Of a DNA stretch of 12,426 nucleotides, positions 1-5,454 are shown piece by piece. The stretch lies in NCBI GenBank assembly GCA_002792915.1, contig PFPF01000026.1:1-12426 (forward strand). The letters are read 5' to 3'. Under the pieces are notes generated by a model. It was not told the origin of the DNA. It worked only from the letters and a program-made list of their open reading frames with translations, and searched no databases. This DNA is from Candidatus Micrarchaeota archaeon CG_4_10_14_0_2_um_filter_60_11 (GTDB lineage Archaea; Micrarchaeota; Micrarchaeia; Norongarragalinales; Norongarragalinaceae). Made by a program: the position numbers and the translations under genes. Numbering within the stretch: position 1 is the first letter of the stretch; each line of letters starts with the position of its first letter.

Positions 1-648
1 AAGATAAAGGAAGTAGTCGCGCTCGTCGAGCTGTCGGACAGGCTGAACGATTTGGTGAAGACTTTTTCGGGGGGAATGCGCCGCAGGCTCGAAATCAGCC
101 GCAGCCTGCTTCACAACCCGAAGATCCTGTTCCTCGACGAGCCCACCATCGGGCTAGACCCGCAGACGCGCCGCCACGTGTGGGACTATGTCAAACGCCT
201 CCGCAACGAGAAAGGGGTCACCCTCGTGCTGACGACGCACTATTTGGAGGAGGCGGACGCGCTGTGCGACCGCATCGCGATAATCGACGCCGGCAAAAAC
301 GTGGCGCTGGACACCCCGAAGAGGCTGAAGGATTCGCTGGGCGGCGACGTCATCGAGGCGGAGTGCGACAACCCGAAAAAGCTGGCCGCCGCCTTGAAAG
401 GCAAGGCGTGGGCGAAAGACGTCAAGGCGACGGAAGGCAAAATCACGTTCAAAGTGGAGGCGGGCGAAAAGCGCGTGCCCGAAGTGATAGCCGCGGCCAA
501 CGCGAAAGGCATAACCGTCGACTCGATAGCGCTGCGCAAGCCCGCGCTTGACGACGTGTTCCTGCACTACACGGGACGCGGAATCCGCGAGGAGAAAAGC
601 AGCGCAACGGACGCGATGCGCATGCGCAGGAGGGCGTGGCACAAATGA
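1..648 (+). CDS. ABC transporter ATP-binding protein, DrrA type (5' end outside window)
   Basis: This is the ATPase subunit of an ABC-2 exporter, working on the cytoplasmic face of the membrane with the permease encoded next. The reading frame is already open at base 1, so the Walker A and Q-loop part lies outside the window; the TTG at 52 is internal. Visible in order are the signature motif FSGGMRRRLEI, Walker B ILFLDEP followed by the D-loop GLDP, and the switch-histidine region LTTHYLEEAD. The C-terminal extension ends in DDVFLHYTGRGIRE, close to the tail of daunorubicin-resistance (DrrA-like) ATPases. The stop overlaps the start of the permease gene (ATGA at 645-648), so the pair is probably translationally coupled. 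The family and exporter role are secure; the substrate cannot be read from the sequence, and a drug is only one option. Confidence 0.93.
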   Translation, partial: KIKEVVALVELSDRLNDLVKTFSGGMRRRLEISRSLLHNPKILFLDEPTIGLDPQTRRHVWDYVKRLRNEKGVTLVLTTHYLEEADALCDRIAIIDAGKNVALDTPKRLKDSLGGDVIEAECDNPKKLAAALKGKAWAKDVKATEGKITFKVEAGEKRVPEVIAAANAKGITVDSIALRKPALDDVFLHYTGRGIREEKSSATDAMRMRRRAWHK

Positions 649-1406
649 GCGAATTCACCGCCATGTACTTCCTCTGGAAGCGCGAAATCCTGCGCTTCAT
701 CCGCGCGCGCAGCCGAATCGTGGGCAGCCTCGCCATGCCGTTCTTCTTCCTCGCAATACTGGGCAGCGGGCTGAGCGGCGCTTTCAGCTCGGATGCCACG
801 AACGGCAACTACACGTCATTCATCGCGCCGGGCATAATCTGCATGACCCTCCTCTTCGGCTCGGTGTTCGCGGGCGTGACAGTCATAATGGACCGCAAGT
901 TCGGGTTCCTAAAGGAAACGCTCATCGCGCCCGTAAACAGGACGACCATCGTGCTCGGCAAGTCGATAGGCGGCGGCACCACCGCGGTAATCCAGGCTCT
1001 GCTCCTGCTAATCATCTCCCTGTTCATGGGAGTCACGTTCGACTTGTCGCCCCTGACGCTCGCCGCGGCAATATTCATAATGACAATCACGTCCATGGCT
1101 TTCGTCGCGCTCGGCATCGCCATTGCGTCGTGCATGGAGGACATGCACGGCTTCCAGCTGGTGACGAACTTCCTCGTGATGCCCATGTTCTTCCTTTCGG
1201 GCGGCCTGTTTCCGCTGTCGAACACTCCCGGCTACGTGCAGGCGCTTTCGTACCTGGACCCGCTCACCTATGCTGTGGAAGCGTTGCGCGCATTGTTCCT
1301 GCACGCCTCGGTTGTTCCGCTTGAAACCAGCGTCGCCGTGCTGGTGGGCTTCCTCGCGGTCTGCACCCTCGCGGCCGCCTGGCTCTTCGCGAAAATAGAA
1401 GAATGA
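645..1406 (+). CDS. ABC-2 type transporter permease, DrrB type
   Basis: This is the membrane subunit of the exporter whose ATPase lies just upstream, 253 residues with about six hydrophobic segments. A charged N-terminal amphipathic stretch (LWKREILRFIRARSR) precedes the first membrane segment. The family motif FLSGGLFPLSN, followed by LDPLTYAVEALR, lies near residues 182-218 as in ABC-2 permeases. I chose the ATG at 645 because it overlaps the upstream stop and has an AGGAGG ribosome site (628-633) about 11 bases before it; a GTG at 636 would sit almost on that site. The ATPase and permease together are enough for a complete exporter. The gene is intact. Downstream comes the non-coding tRNA region, so the operon probably ends here. 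The cargo is unknown. Confidence 0.93.
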   Translation: MSEFTAMYFLWKREILRFIRARSRIVGSLAMPFFFLAILGSGLSGAFSSDATNGNYTSFIAPGIICMTLLFGSVFAGVTVIMDRKFGFLKETLIAPVNRTTIVLGKSIGGGTTAVIQALLLLIISLFMGVTFDLSPLTLAAAIFIMTITSMAFVALGIAIASCMEDMHGFQLVTNFLVMPMFFLSGGLFPLSNTPGYVQALSYLDPLTYAVEALRALFLHASVVPLETSVAVLVGFLAVCTLAAAWLFAKIEE

Positions 1407-1416
1407 GAAAACGCCA

Positions 1417-1434
1417 AGCCTCCGATGAGATTTG
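1417..1434 (-). repeat. tRNA-Thr 3'-end remnant, copy A (18-bp direct repeat)
   Basis: These 18 bases are identical to 1610-1627, the discriminator, acceptor 3' strand, T-stem 3' strand and part of the T-loop of the intact tRNA-Thr. Outside them the sequence diverges and no T-stem can form, so this is a fragment and not a gene. It lies 10 bases after the permease stop. An attachment-site duplication left by an integrated element, or decay of a tandem tRNA copy, would both produce this. Confidence 0.8.
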
Positions 1435-1440
1435 CAACGC

Positions 1441-1471
1441 CTTGCCTTTCTTTTGGAAAAAGAAAGGCGAG
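1441..1471. terminator. Long hairpin after the ABC operon, possible terminator
   Basis: An 11-bp perfect inverted repeat, GCCTTTCTTTT / AAAAGAAAGGC (1444-1454 and 1458-1468), has a 3-base GGA loop. Three more outer pairs (one a T-G wobble) extend the stem to 14. It lies 35 bases after the permease stop. It may end the ABC transcript or the leftward tRNA transcript, although no clean T-run follows on the plus strand. A small repetitive element is the alternative. Confidence 0.5.
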
Positions 1472-1525
1472 GGCTCCGCGAAAGAAAACCGTCTAGTCTT
1501 GCGAATAAAAACCGGCAATTCGCTA

Positions 1526-1537
1526 AGCCTCCGATGA
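1526..1537 (-). repeat. tRNA-Thr 3'-end remnant, copy B (12 bp)
   Basis: AGCCTCCGATGA repeats the first 12 bases of the 18-bp unit seen at 1417 and 1610. As in copy A, it is preceded by CGCyA, so copies A and B share a slightly longer block (CGCYAAGCCTCCGATGA) with each other than with the intact gene. It is too short to be a gene. Confidence 0.65.
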
Positions 1538-1541
1538 TCGA

Positions 1542-1585
1542 GCAAGCGAAAACGCTTGCGAGAGTTCTTGCGCATCAGCGCAAGA
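1542..1585. repeat. Two tandem hairpins
   Basis: GCAAGCG-AAAA-CGCTTGC (1542-1559) is a 7-bp stem with a 4-base loop. TCTTGCGC-ATCA-GCGCAAGA (1566-1585) is an 8-bp stem with a 4-base loop. Both are perfect. They lie between tRNA remnant B and the intact tRNA, in the 3' trailer of the leftward tRNA transcript. A role in termination or processing is possible but not shown. Confidence 0.5.
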
Positions 1586-1587
1586 CA

Positions 1588-1616
1588 GGAGGCTCTGAAC
1601 GAAGCGAAGAGCCTCC
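1588..1616. repeat. Inverted repeat that includes the tRNA acceptor 3' strand
   Basis: GGAGGCTCT (1588-1596) and AGAGCCTCC (1608-1616) form a 9-bp perfect inverted repeat with an 11-base spacer. The right arm is the 3' acceptor strand of tRNA-Thr plus its trailer, so in the precursor RNA this arm could pair either with the true acceptor 5' strand or with the trailer copy. That looks like a competing fold or a further piece of duplicated acceptor sequence. Confidence 0.55.
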
Positions 1617-1681
1617 GATGAGATTTGAACTCACGACCTACTGCTTACAAGGCAGTCGCTCTACCACTGAGCTACGGAGGC
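1611..1681 (-). tRNA. tRNA-Thr (anticodon TGT)
   Basis: A complete 71-base cloverleaf reads leftward. The acceptor pair is GCCTCCG/CGGAGGC, the D-arm is GCTC-AGTGGTA-GAGC, the anticodon arm is ACTGC-CTTGTAA-GCAGT (U33, anticodon UGU, A37), the variable loop has 5 bases and the T-arm is GTGAG-TTCAAAT-CTCAT with one G-U pair. The base after the acceptor (1610 complement) is U, the usual discriminator of archaeal tRNA-Thr, and G1-C72/C2-G71 also fit threonine. CCA is not encoded and must be added enzymatically. There is no intron. A TATA-like box lies about 27 bases upstream. Broken copies of this gene lie on both sides. Confidence 0.96.
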
Positions 1682-1702
1682 ACAAAGAATTGAGGTTCTG
1701 CT

Positions 1703-1713
1703 GAAATAAAAAC
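1703..1713 (-). promoter_or_regulatory. TATA-like box of tRNA-Thr
   Basis: On the minus strand TTTTTATTTC is centred about 27 bases before the first base of the tRNA, the expected spacing for an archaeal promoter that starts at the mature 5' end. There is no other candidate between it and the gene. Confidence 0.6.
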
Positions 1714-1746
1714 AAGACGCGGGGGGTTTGGGCATCAGGGCAAACT

Positions 1747-1764
1747 AAGGGGGTGCGCCCCCTT
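1747..1764. repeat. GC-rich hairpin after the tRNA 5'-half
   Basis: AAGGGGG-TGCG-CCCCCTT forms a 7-bp perfect stem with a 4-base loop. On the minus strand it follows the truncated tRNA at 1775-1799 by about 10 bases. It could end that short transcript, although the T-run is weak. It also recalls the GC-rich joining tails that follow 5' halves of split tRNA genes; see findings. Confidence 0.55.
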
Positions 1765-1774
1765 GGGTTGACCG

Positions 1775-1799
1775 CGCTGTACCACTGAGCTACGGAGGC
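1775..1799 (-). pseudogene. Truncated tRNA-Thr-like 5' half
   Basis: Reading leftward from 1799, 25 bases match the 5' end of the intact tRNA-Thr (acceptor 5' strand, positions 8-9, D-arm) with one change (C for G at the complement of 1779, which breaks one D-stem pair). After that the sequence diverges: there is no U33-type anticodon loop, no T-arm and no CGGAGGC 3' strand within the next 90 bases. The similarity starts exactly at the mature 5' end and a TATA-like box lies at the right distance upstream, so it may still be transcribed. A pseudogene is the simplest reading; half of a split tRNA gene is the interesting alternative. Confidence 0.65.
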
Positions 1800-1823
1800 G
1801 CTCCATACACTTCTGCCCAACGC

Positions 1824-1834
1824 TTCAATAAAAG
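1824..1834 (-). promoter_or_regulatory. TATA-like box before the tRNA 5' half
   Basis: CTTTTATTGA on the minus strand is centred about 30 bases before position 1799, where the tRNA similarity begins. Flanking sequence is otherwise unlike that of the intact tRNA, so this box was not simply copied along with it. Confidence 0.45.
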
Positions 1835-1848
1835 GTTTGGTGGGCGGA

Positions 1849-1895
1849 GAGGGGGGAACTGGTGGGAGCCCCCCTCCCCGGTCGGCCTTGCCGAC
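1849..1895. terminator. Two GC-rich hairpins after the 52-residue gene
   Basis: GTCGGC-CTT-GCCGAC (1881-1895) is a 6-bp stem. GAGGGGGG (1849-1856) and CCCCCCTC (1869-1876) form an 8-bp stem with a 12-base loop. They begin 12 bases after the stop of the leftward small gene and lie before the tRNA fragment, so they are placed to end that transcript. No T-run follows, so intrinsic termination is uncertain. Confidence 0.4.
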
Positions 1896-1906
1896 TAAAA
1901 CTAGCG

Positions 1907-2065
1907 TTACTCCTTCAGCGCCTCGTCGACCGCGTAGGCGAACACCGCGCCCAGCGCAACCCCGTCCAGCCACTCCAATTCGCGCTTTTTCCCCAATTTC
2001 TTCTGCAGCTCCTTGGCGCGGCGGAAAGTGCGCTCGGTCACCTTCACCGTCCTGTATTCTACCAT
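1907..2065 (-). CDS. Small ribbon-helix-helix-like protein, 52 aa
   Basis: The ATG at 2065 opens a 52-residue frame. It begins with a short strand-like stretch (YRTVKVTER), then a charged helix (RRAKELQKKLGKK), then a second helix (LDGVALGAVFAYAVDEALKE). This strand-helix-helix order resembles small DNA-binding or antitoxin-like ribbon-helix-helix proteins; the assignment is from pattern only. A TATA-like box (TTTATATT, about 2096-2104) lies about 35 bases before the ATG. Between box and start are two direct copies of TACTACAAA (2068-2076 and 2079-2087), spaced 11 bases, which would suit autorepression. It lies 63 bases downstream of the winged-helix gene on the same strand. No toxin gene is adjacent. 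That it is a real gene is likely from codon make-up and promoter; its function is unproven. Confidence 0.65.
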   Translation of the reverse strand: MVEYRTVKVTERTFRRAKELQKKLGKKRELEWLDGVALGAVFAYAVDEALKE

Positions 2066-2067
2066 TT

Positions 2068-2087
2068 TACTACAAATATACTACAAA
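2068..2087 (-). promoter_or_regulatory. Tandem operator-like repeats at the start of the small gene
   Basis: Two TACTACAAA copies (2068-2076 and 2079-2087) lie 11 bases apart, about one helical turn, between the TATA-like box and the start codon. A bound protein would cover the expected transcription start. Ribbon-helix-helix proteins typically bind tandem half-sites, so the gene's own product is the natural candidate. Confidence 0.45.
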
Positions 2088-2128
2088 AAGTAACCAATAT
2101 AAAAGCGTTTCCCTGCGGGCGGCGCGGC

Positions 2129-3016
2129 TCACTCCAAAAACTCGACGGCGTCAACGATGCCGTCGCCATCCTCGTCGAAACCCTGCACTACCTTGGCAGT
2201 CACTTCCGCGTCAAAGGCGTTGCCCGCCGCGATGCGGCGCGGCTGGCGAAGCAGGGCGAGTATAGCCACGCGCGTCGCGTCGTGGTTGGACCCGGCTACG
2301 ATGAAGACGCGGCGCCGCGGGTTCAGGGGGTTTTCGGCGGTTTCCACTACGCCCACGGGATCCGAATAAGTCTTCTTGGAAACCGACGAGTAAACGTTGA
2401 AAGACTTGTCCTCGAAACGCACGGGAAGCTTGGGATTGACTTCATCCAAAACAGTGTTCACTTTGGGGCCGCCCACGAGGAACAAGTTTTGCCTTCGGTC
2501 CTTCAGCTCGGTGTCAAGATAGTAAAGGGGATAGTCAAACACGGCATAGCGCCCCAGCCAGGCGGCAAGCTCAACCGCGCAGAACTCGGAGCCGCGGCTG
2601 CGGTAGCGGCCGTGCGGCTCGGGCGAACCCACCACTATTTTCGCGTCCAGCCTGCCGCTTTCCACGAAAGGCTTCAGGAACGAAGGCGTTTTTTCAACCT
2701 CGTGCACGAACGGCTTCCAGTCGCTGCGCAGGGTAACTGCAAGCGCCGAATGGGGGCAGGAGAACCGCTTCGCCAGCGCGCCGCCACGCGCCTCGTAGTC
2801 AACCAGGCGGATGAGCCCGGCGTTCAGCAGTTGGCGCACGTGGTAGTACACGGTTTGCGCCTGAATGCCCAGCAGCTTGGCAACCTCCGCGGGGTATTTC
2901 GGCTCCTCGGCGAAGGCGCGGAGAATGCGCAGCCGGTCGCGCGAAAGCGCGGCAAGCGCGCCGTCCTCCACGATGCCCGCTTCCATGAATTTTCCGTTGT
3001 CAACCAGTTCAGCCAC
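2129..3016 (-). CDS. Winged-helix (ArsR-like) regulator with S-layer-type C-terminal domain
   Basis: This 295-residue protein begins with a winged helix at about residues 22-90: LSRDRLRILRAFAEEPKYPAEVAKLLG, then the recognition helix around QAQTVYYHVRQLLNAGLI. The remaining 200 residues carry KIVVGSPEPHG, SRGSEFCAVEL, LFLVGGPKVN and VFIVAGSNHDATRVAILALL. These glycine-rich motifs recall the C-terminal domain of archaeal S-layer proteins and related regulator fusions; the resemblance is from memory and is inference. Near the C-terminus D281-E-D-G-D-G-I-V-D-A-V-E292 fits an EF-hand loop (Asp at 1, 3, 5, Gly at 6, Asp at 9, Glu at 12), so Ca2+ binding is possible. There is no signal peptide, so it acts in the cytoplasm. 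The GTG start has an AAGGTGA ribosome site (3021-3027) 4 bases before it and a TTTAAA box at 3048-3053. It is divergent from glmS. Confidence 0.82.
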   Translation of the reverse strand: MAELVDNGKFMEAGIVEDGALAALSRDRLRILRAFAEEPKYPAEVAKLLGIQAQTVYYHVRQLLNAGLIRLVDYEARGGALAKRFSCPHSALAVTLRSDWKPFVHEVEKTPSFLKPFVESGRLDAKIVVGSPEPHGRYRSRGSEFCAVELAAWLGRYAVFDYPLYYLDTELKDRRQNLFLVGGPKVNTVLDEVNPKLPVRFEDKSFNVYSSVSKKTYSDPVGVVETAENPLNPRRRVFIVAGSNHDATRVAILALLRQPRRIAAGNAFDAEVTAKVVQGFDEDGDGIVDAVEFLE

Positions 3017-3047
3017 AAAATCACCTTATCAGCGCAATTAATAATGA

Positions 3048-3053
3048 TTTAAA
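3048..3053 (-). promoter_or_regulatory. TATA box of the winged-helix gene
   Basis: TTTAAA is centred about 34 bases before the GTG at 3016, leaving a short leader that holds the AAGGTGA ribosome site. Confidence 0.55.
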
Positions 3054-3080
3054 CAATTTAATAACGCTTTCGGGTTCTTA

Positions 3081-3098
3081 TTATCAAAAAGTTGATAA
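3081..3098. promoter_or_regulatory. Inverted repeat TTATCAA-N4-TTGATAA, operator candidate
   Basis: A perfect 7-bp inverted repeat with a 4-base AAAG spacer lies between the divergent winged-helix and glmS genes. It is the clearest dyad in this intergenic space and has the size of a dimeric winged-helix binding site. Regulation by the adjacent regulator is inferred from position. Confidence 0.5.
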
Positions 3099-3154
3099 AT
3101 AGGGCTTGGATTATGAATGCCGCTTTAACGGCGTTTAAAAGGGCGTTTCTGCGC

Positions 3155-3196
3155 GAGTATAAGGCGTCGGCGCGTAACGGCGGCGCGTTTAGGGTG
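3155..3196 (+). promoter_or_regulatory. glmS TATA-like box and ribosome site
   Basis: GAGTATAAGG (3155-3164) would start transcription near 3185. AGGGTG (3191-3196) lies 7 bases before the ATG at 3204 and matches the archaeal anti-Shine-Dalgarno. A second TTTAAAAG at about 3134-3141 could serve as an upstream promoter. Confidence 0.45.
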
Positions 3197-3203
3197 TTTT
3201 GCA

Positions 3204-4979
3204 ATGTGCGGAATAATCGGTTACATAGGCGCCCGGCCCGCGGGCGCGCTTCTGTTCAAGGGGCTCAAGCGGCTGGAATACCGCGGCTACGACTCGGCGG
3301 GCGTCGCGACGCTTGACGGCGGAAAGCTTGAGATACGAAAGGATGCGGGCAAGATAAGCGAACTCGACGAAAAGCTGCACTTCGAGTCGATGGCGGGTTC
3401 CATGGGAATCGCGCACACTCGCTGGGCAACGCACGGCGGCGTCACGCGGGAGAACGCGCACCCGCACGCGGACTGCAGCGGCGCAATCGCAATCGTGCAC
3501 AACGGGATAATCGAAAACTTTCAGGAGCTCAAGGCGGAACTGGCGGCAAAGGGGCACTCGTTTAAGTCCGAGACGGACAGCGAAGTGATTGCACACCTTA
3601 TCGAGGACAACTACAAAGGCGATTTGGAAAAGGCGGCCTTCGAAGCGGCGAAAAGGCTGCGCGGAAGCTTTGCAGTCCTCGCGGTTTCCGCGAAAGAGCC
3701 GGGCAAAATAGTGTGCTTCAAGCGGGAATCGCCCCTGCTCGTGGGGCTTGGAAACGGCGAGATGTTCGCGGCGAGCGACGCAACGCCCATAGTCGAGTAC
3801 ACGCGCCGCGTGGTCTTCCTCGAGGACGGCGAGGCGGCGGCGCTTACCAAGGATTCGGCAAAATTCTATTCGCTTGACGACTGGAAGCCGCTGGAGAAAA
3901 AGGCTTCGACCGTCGAATGGAGCGCGGAGGACGCGGGAAAGAACGGCTACAGCCACTTCATGCTCAAGGAAATATTCGAGCAGCCGCAGGCGCTCAAGGC
4001 GGTAATTGCGCAGGACGAGAAAAATCTTGCCGCGTTCGCGGAAGAGCTGAAAAAGGCGAAGCGCGTCATCGCGGTCGCGTGCGGCACCGCGCGGCATTCC
4101 GCGGTAATCGGGAAGCACATGCTGGACCGCGTGGCGGGCAAGGACATCGAAGTCCTAATCGCGTCCGAGTTCGAGTACTTCGCGGACCGCGTCGAGCCGG
4201 GAACCATAGTGCTCGCGGTTTCGCAAAGCGGCGAAACGGCTGACGTACTGGACGGGCTGCGCCGCTCGAAGGCCAAGGGCGCGCGCATCATGAGCATCGT
4301 GAACGTGAAGGGCTCGAGCATCGACCGGCTGAGCGAGCGCTCGCTTTACCTTAACTGCGGGCCGGAAATCGCCGTTGCTTCCACGAAGGCGTTCATGGCG
4401 CAGTGCGCGGTCTTCTATTTGCTCGCTCACGCGATGGCGGGCAAGCTGGAAAAAGCCGAGGGCGACTTGCGGCTGCTTTCAGGCCTCGTGCAGCAGGAGC
4501 TGGACGCGGCGAACGGAAAAATGAAGGAAATCGGAGAAGAGCTGGCGAAGAAGCAGAACGCCTACTATCTGGGCCGCGGGGTGAATTATGCGATTGCCCT
4601 GGAAGGCGCGCTCAAGCTCAAGGAAATATCCTACGTGCACGCGGAAGGCATGCCTGCCGGCGAGCTTAAGCACGGCACGCTCGCGCTCATCGAAAAGGGA
4701 ACGCCCGTTTTCCTCCTGAACCCCGAGGACTACACGTATTATGAATCCTTGAGCAACGGCATCGAAACGCGGGCGCGCGGGGCCAAACTGTTCGGCCTAA
4801 GCAACAAGGAAAACAAGGCTTACGACGAATGGATTCGCCTGCCCGAAACAATCGACGCGCTCCTCTACCCGTTCCTCTCAATCGTGCCGCTGCAACTGAT
4901 TGCCTACTATGCGGCGGTGGCGCGCGGCAACGACCCCGACAAGCCGCGCAACCTCGCCAAGAGCGTGACGGTCAAGTGA
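3204..4979 (+). CDS. glmS: Glutamine-fructose-6-phosphate aminotransferase (isomerizing)
   Basis: GlmS makes glucosamine-6-phosphate from fructose-6-phosphate and glutamine, the entry step to UDP-GlcNAc and surface glycans, in the cytoplasm. The 591 residues match the usual length. The glutaminase half starts with Cys2 (MCGIIGYIG), the nucleophile once Met is removed, and has RWATHG (73-78) and HNGIIEN (99-105). Two SIS domains follow: CGTARHSA (293-300), SQSGET (340-345), then LEGALKLKEISYVHAEG with Glu474 and His490 in GELKHG, the counterparts of E. coli Glu488 and His504. The C-terminus NLAKSVTVK carries the conserved Lys586. Position 296 is Ala where E. coli has the phosphate-contacting Ser303. 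The gene stands alone, converging on the next gene with their stop codons abutting. Confidence 0.97.
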   Translation: MCGIIGYIGARPAGALLFKGLKRLEYRGYDSAGVATLDGGKLEIRKDAGKISELDEKLHFESMAGSMGIAHTRWATHGGVTRENAHPHADCSGAIAIVHNGIIENFQELKAELAAKGHSFKSETDSEVIAHLIEDNYKGDLEKAAFEAAKRLRGSFAVLAVSAKEPGKIVCFKRESPLLVGLGNGEMFAASDATPIVEYTRRVVFLEDGEAAALTKDSAKFYSLDDWKPLEKKASTVEWSAEDAGKNGYSHFMLKEIFEQPQALKAVIAQDEKNLAAFAEELKKAKRVIAVACGTARHSAVIGKHMLDRVAGKDIEVLIASEFEYFADRVEPGTIVLAVSQSGETADVLDGLRRSKAKGARIMSIVNVKGSSIDRLSERSLYLNCGPEIAVASTKAFMAQCAVFYLLAHAMAGKLEKAEGDLRLLSGLVQQELDAANGKMKEIGEELAKKQNAYYLGRGVNYAIALEGALKLKEISYVHAEGMPAGELKHGTLALIEKGTPVFLLNPEDYTYYESLSNGIETRARGAKLFGLSNKENKAYDEWIRLPETIDALLYPFLSIVPLQLIAYYAAVARGNDPDKPRNLAKSVTVK

Positions 4980-5417
4980 CTATTTTTTGGCAATCACGTG
5001 CTCGGTGAACGCGCTTCCCTCCCACAGGTGTTTCGGGGTGGAATACGACCATTCCGGGCCGAGCAGATACGCGACCTTGAACTTCATGTAAGCCGCGTCT
5101 AGCCTGCGTGCATCCACTTTGCCTTTCAATCCGGGAAACGGATCGGTGTGGAAGCGGTAGGCGAAGCTGTTCTGGCCCAAGTCTTCAAAACTTACCTTCA
5201 AGCCCACGCTGGCGTCGCGCTCGCCCACGCAGCGCCTGAATTCCGCCGGCCCGCCGCCCCTTTTCGCGCCCATTCCCGCGTAAGCCGAGCCCAAGCTGGT
5301 TTCCATCAGCTTGGCCAGGAATTTCAACGCGTAATCCTCGCCTTCCCAGTCCTTGAGAATCAGGAAAGAGTTCTCGACGCTTTTGAAGAACGCCGCGTTG
5401 TAGTCAACCGTATCCAA
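4980..5417 (-). CDS. Conserved-looking protein of unknown function, about 145-161 aa
   Basis: I do not recognise this protein. It is soluble, without signal peptide or membrane segment, rich in aromatic residues, and contains AFFKSVENSFLILKDWEGEDYALKFLAKLME, ETSLGSAYAGMGAKRGGG, and a C-terminus GPEWSYSTPKHLWEGSAFTEHVI. That last part is faintly like the end of the ATC-hydrolase-type small-molecule-binding family, but too weakly to name. The frame is open back to a TTG at 5465, only 8 bases from the divergent HAD start, which leaves no promoter room. The TTG at 5417, about 33 bases from the symmetric TTTAAATTA box (5446-5454), seems more likely, so the start is uncertain. The stop (4980-4982) directly abuts the glmS stop; the two genes converge. 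Confidence 0.7.
   Translation of the reverse strand: MDTVDYNAAFFKSVENSFLILKDWEGEDYALKFLAKLMETSLGSAYAGMGAKRGGGPAEFRRCVGERDASVGLKVSFEDLGQNSFAYRFHTDPFPGLKGKVDARRLDAAYMKFKVAYLLGPEWSYSTPKHLWEGSAFTEHVIAKK
4983..4988 (+). terminator. Oligo-T tract after glmS
   Basis: Six T residues begin 4 bases after the glmS stop. Archaeal RNA polymerase can stop at such tracts without a hairpin. The tract lies inside the end of the convergent gene (its Lys-Lys-stop codons), so the overlap limits confidence. Confidence 0.35.
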
Positions 5418-5445
5418 CCACCAAGCATCAATGAAAGCGCGGGAC

Positions 5446-5454
5446 TTTAAATTA
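5446..5454. promoter_or_regulatory. Two-way TATA box TTTAAATTA
   Basis: The box is centred 24 bases before the GTG of the rightward HAD gene, so that mRNA is probably leaderless (no ribosome site is visible there). Its near-palindromic sequence could also drive the leftward gene. Confidence 0.6.

Noticed and set aside
1264..1575. Minus-strand frame covering the region after the ABC operon
   Set aside because: It runs through the long hairpin and two tRNA fragments and has no motif or promoter. The codons are by-products of repeats.
1417..1627. CRISPR array from the repeated AGCCTCCGATGA units
   Set aside because: Only three copies exist, with unequal spacing (about 109 and 84 bases), and all derive from the tRNA 3' end. 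No cas genes are nearby.
1703..1799. An intron-containing tRNA using the 5' half at 1775-1799
   Set aside because: No matching 3' half (T-arm plus CGGAGGC) exists between it and the intact tRNA-Thr, and the sequence after the D-arm cannot form an anticodon arm with U33.
1862..3052. 396-codon open frame on the plus strand across the winged-helix region
   Set aside because: It lies opposite the minus-strand winged-helix gene, whose protein has clear motifs, promoter and ribosome site. The plus-strand product has no recognisable domain and also reads across hairpins and a promoter.
3092..3316. Short plus-strand frame before and into glmS (about 74 codons)
   Set aside because: It overlaps the glmS start by over 100 bases in another frame, and its start coincides with the operator-like dyad. 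Its sequence looks like promoter and leader DNA read as protein.
3189..4118. 309-codon minus-strand frame inside glmS
   Set aside because: It is antisense to the well-conserved glutaminase and SIS domains. The product is Arg-rich and without motifs, as expected from GC-biased third positions.
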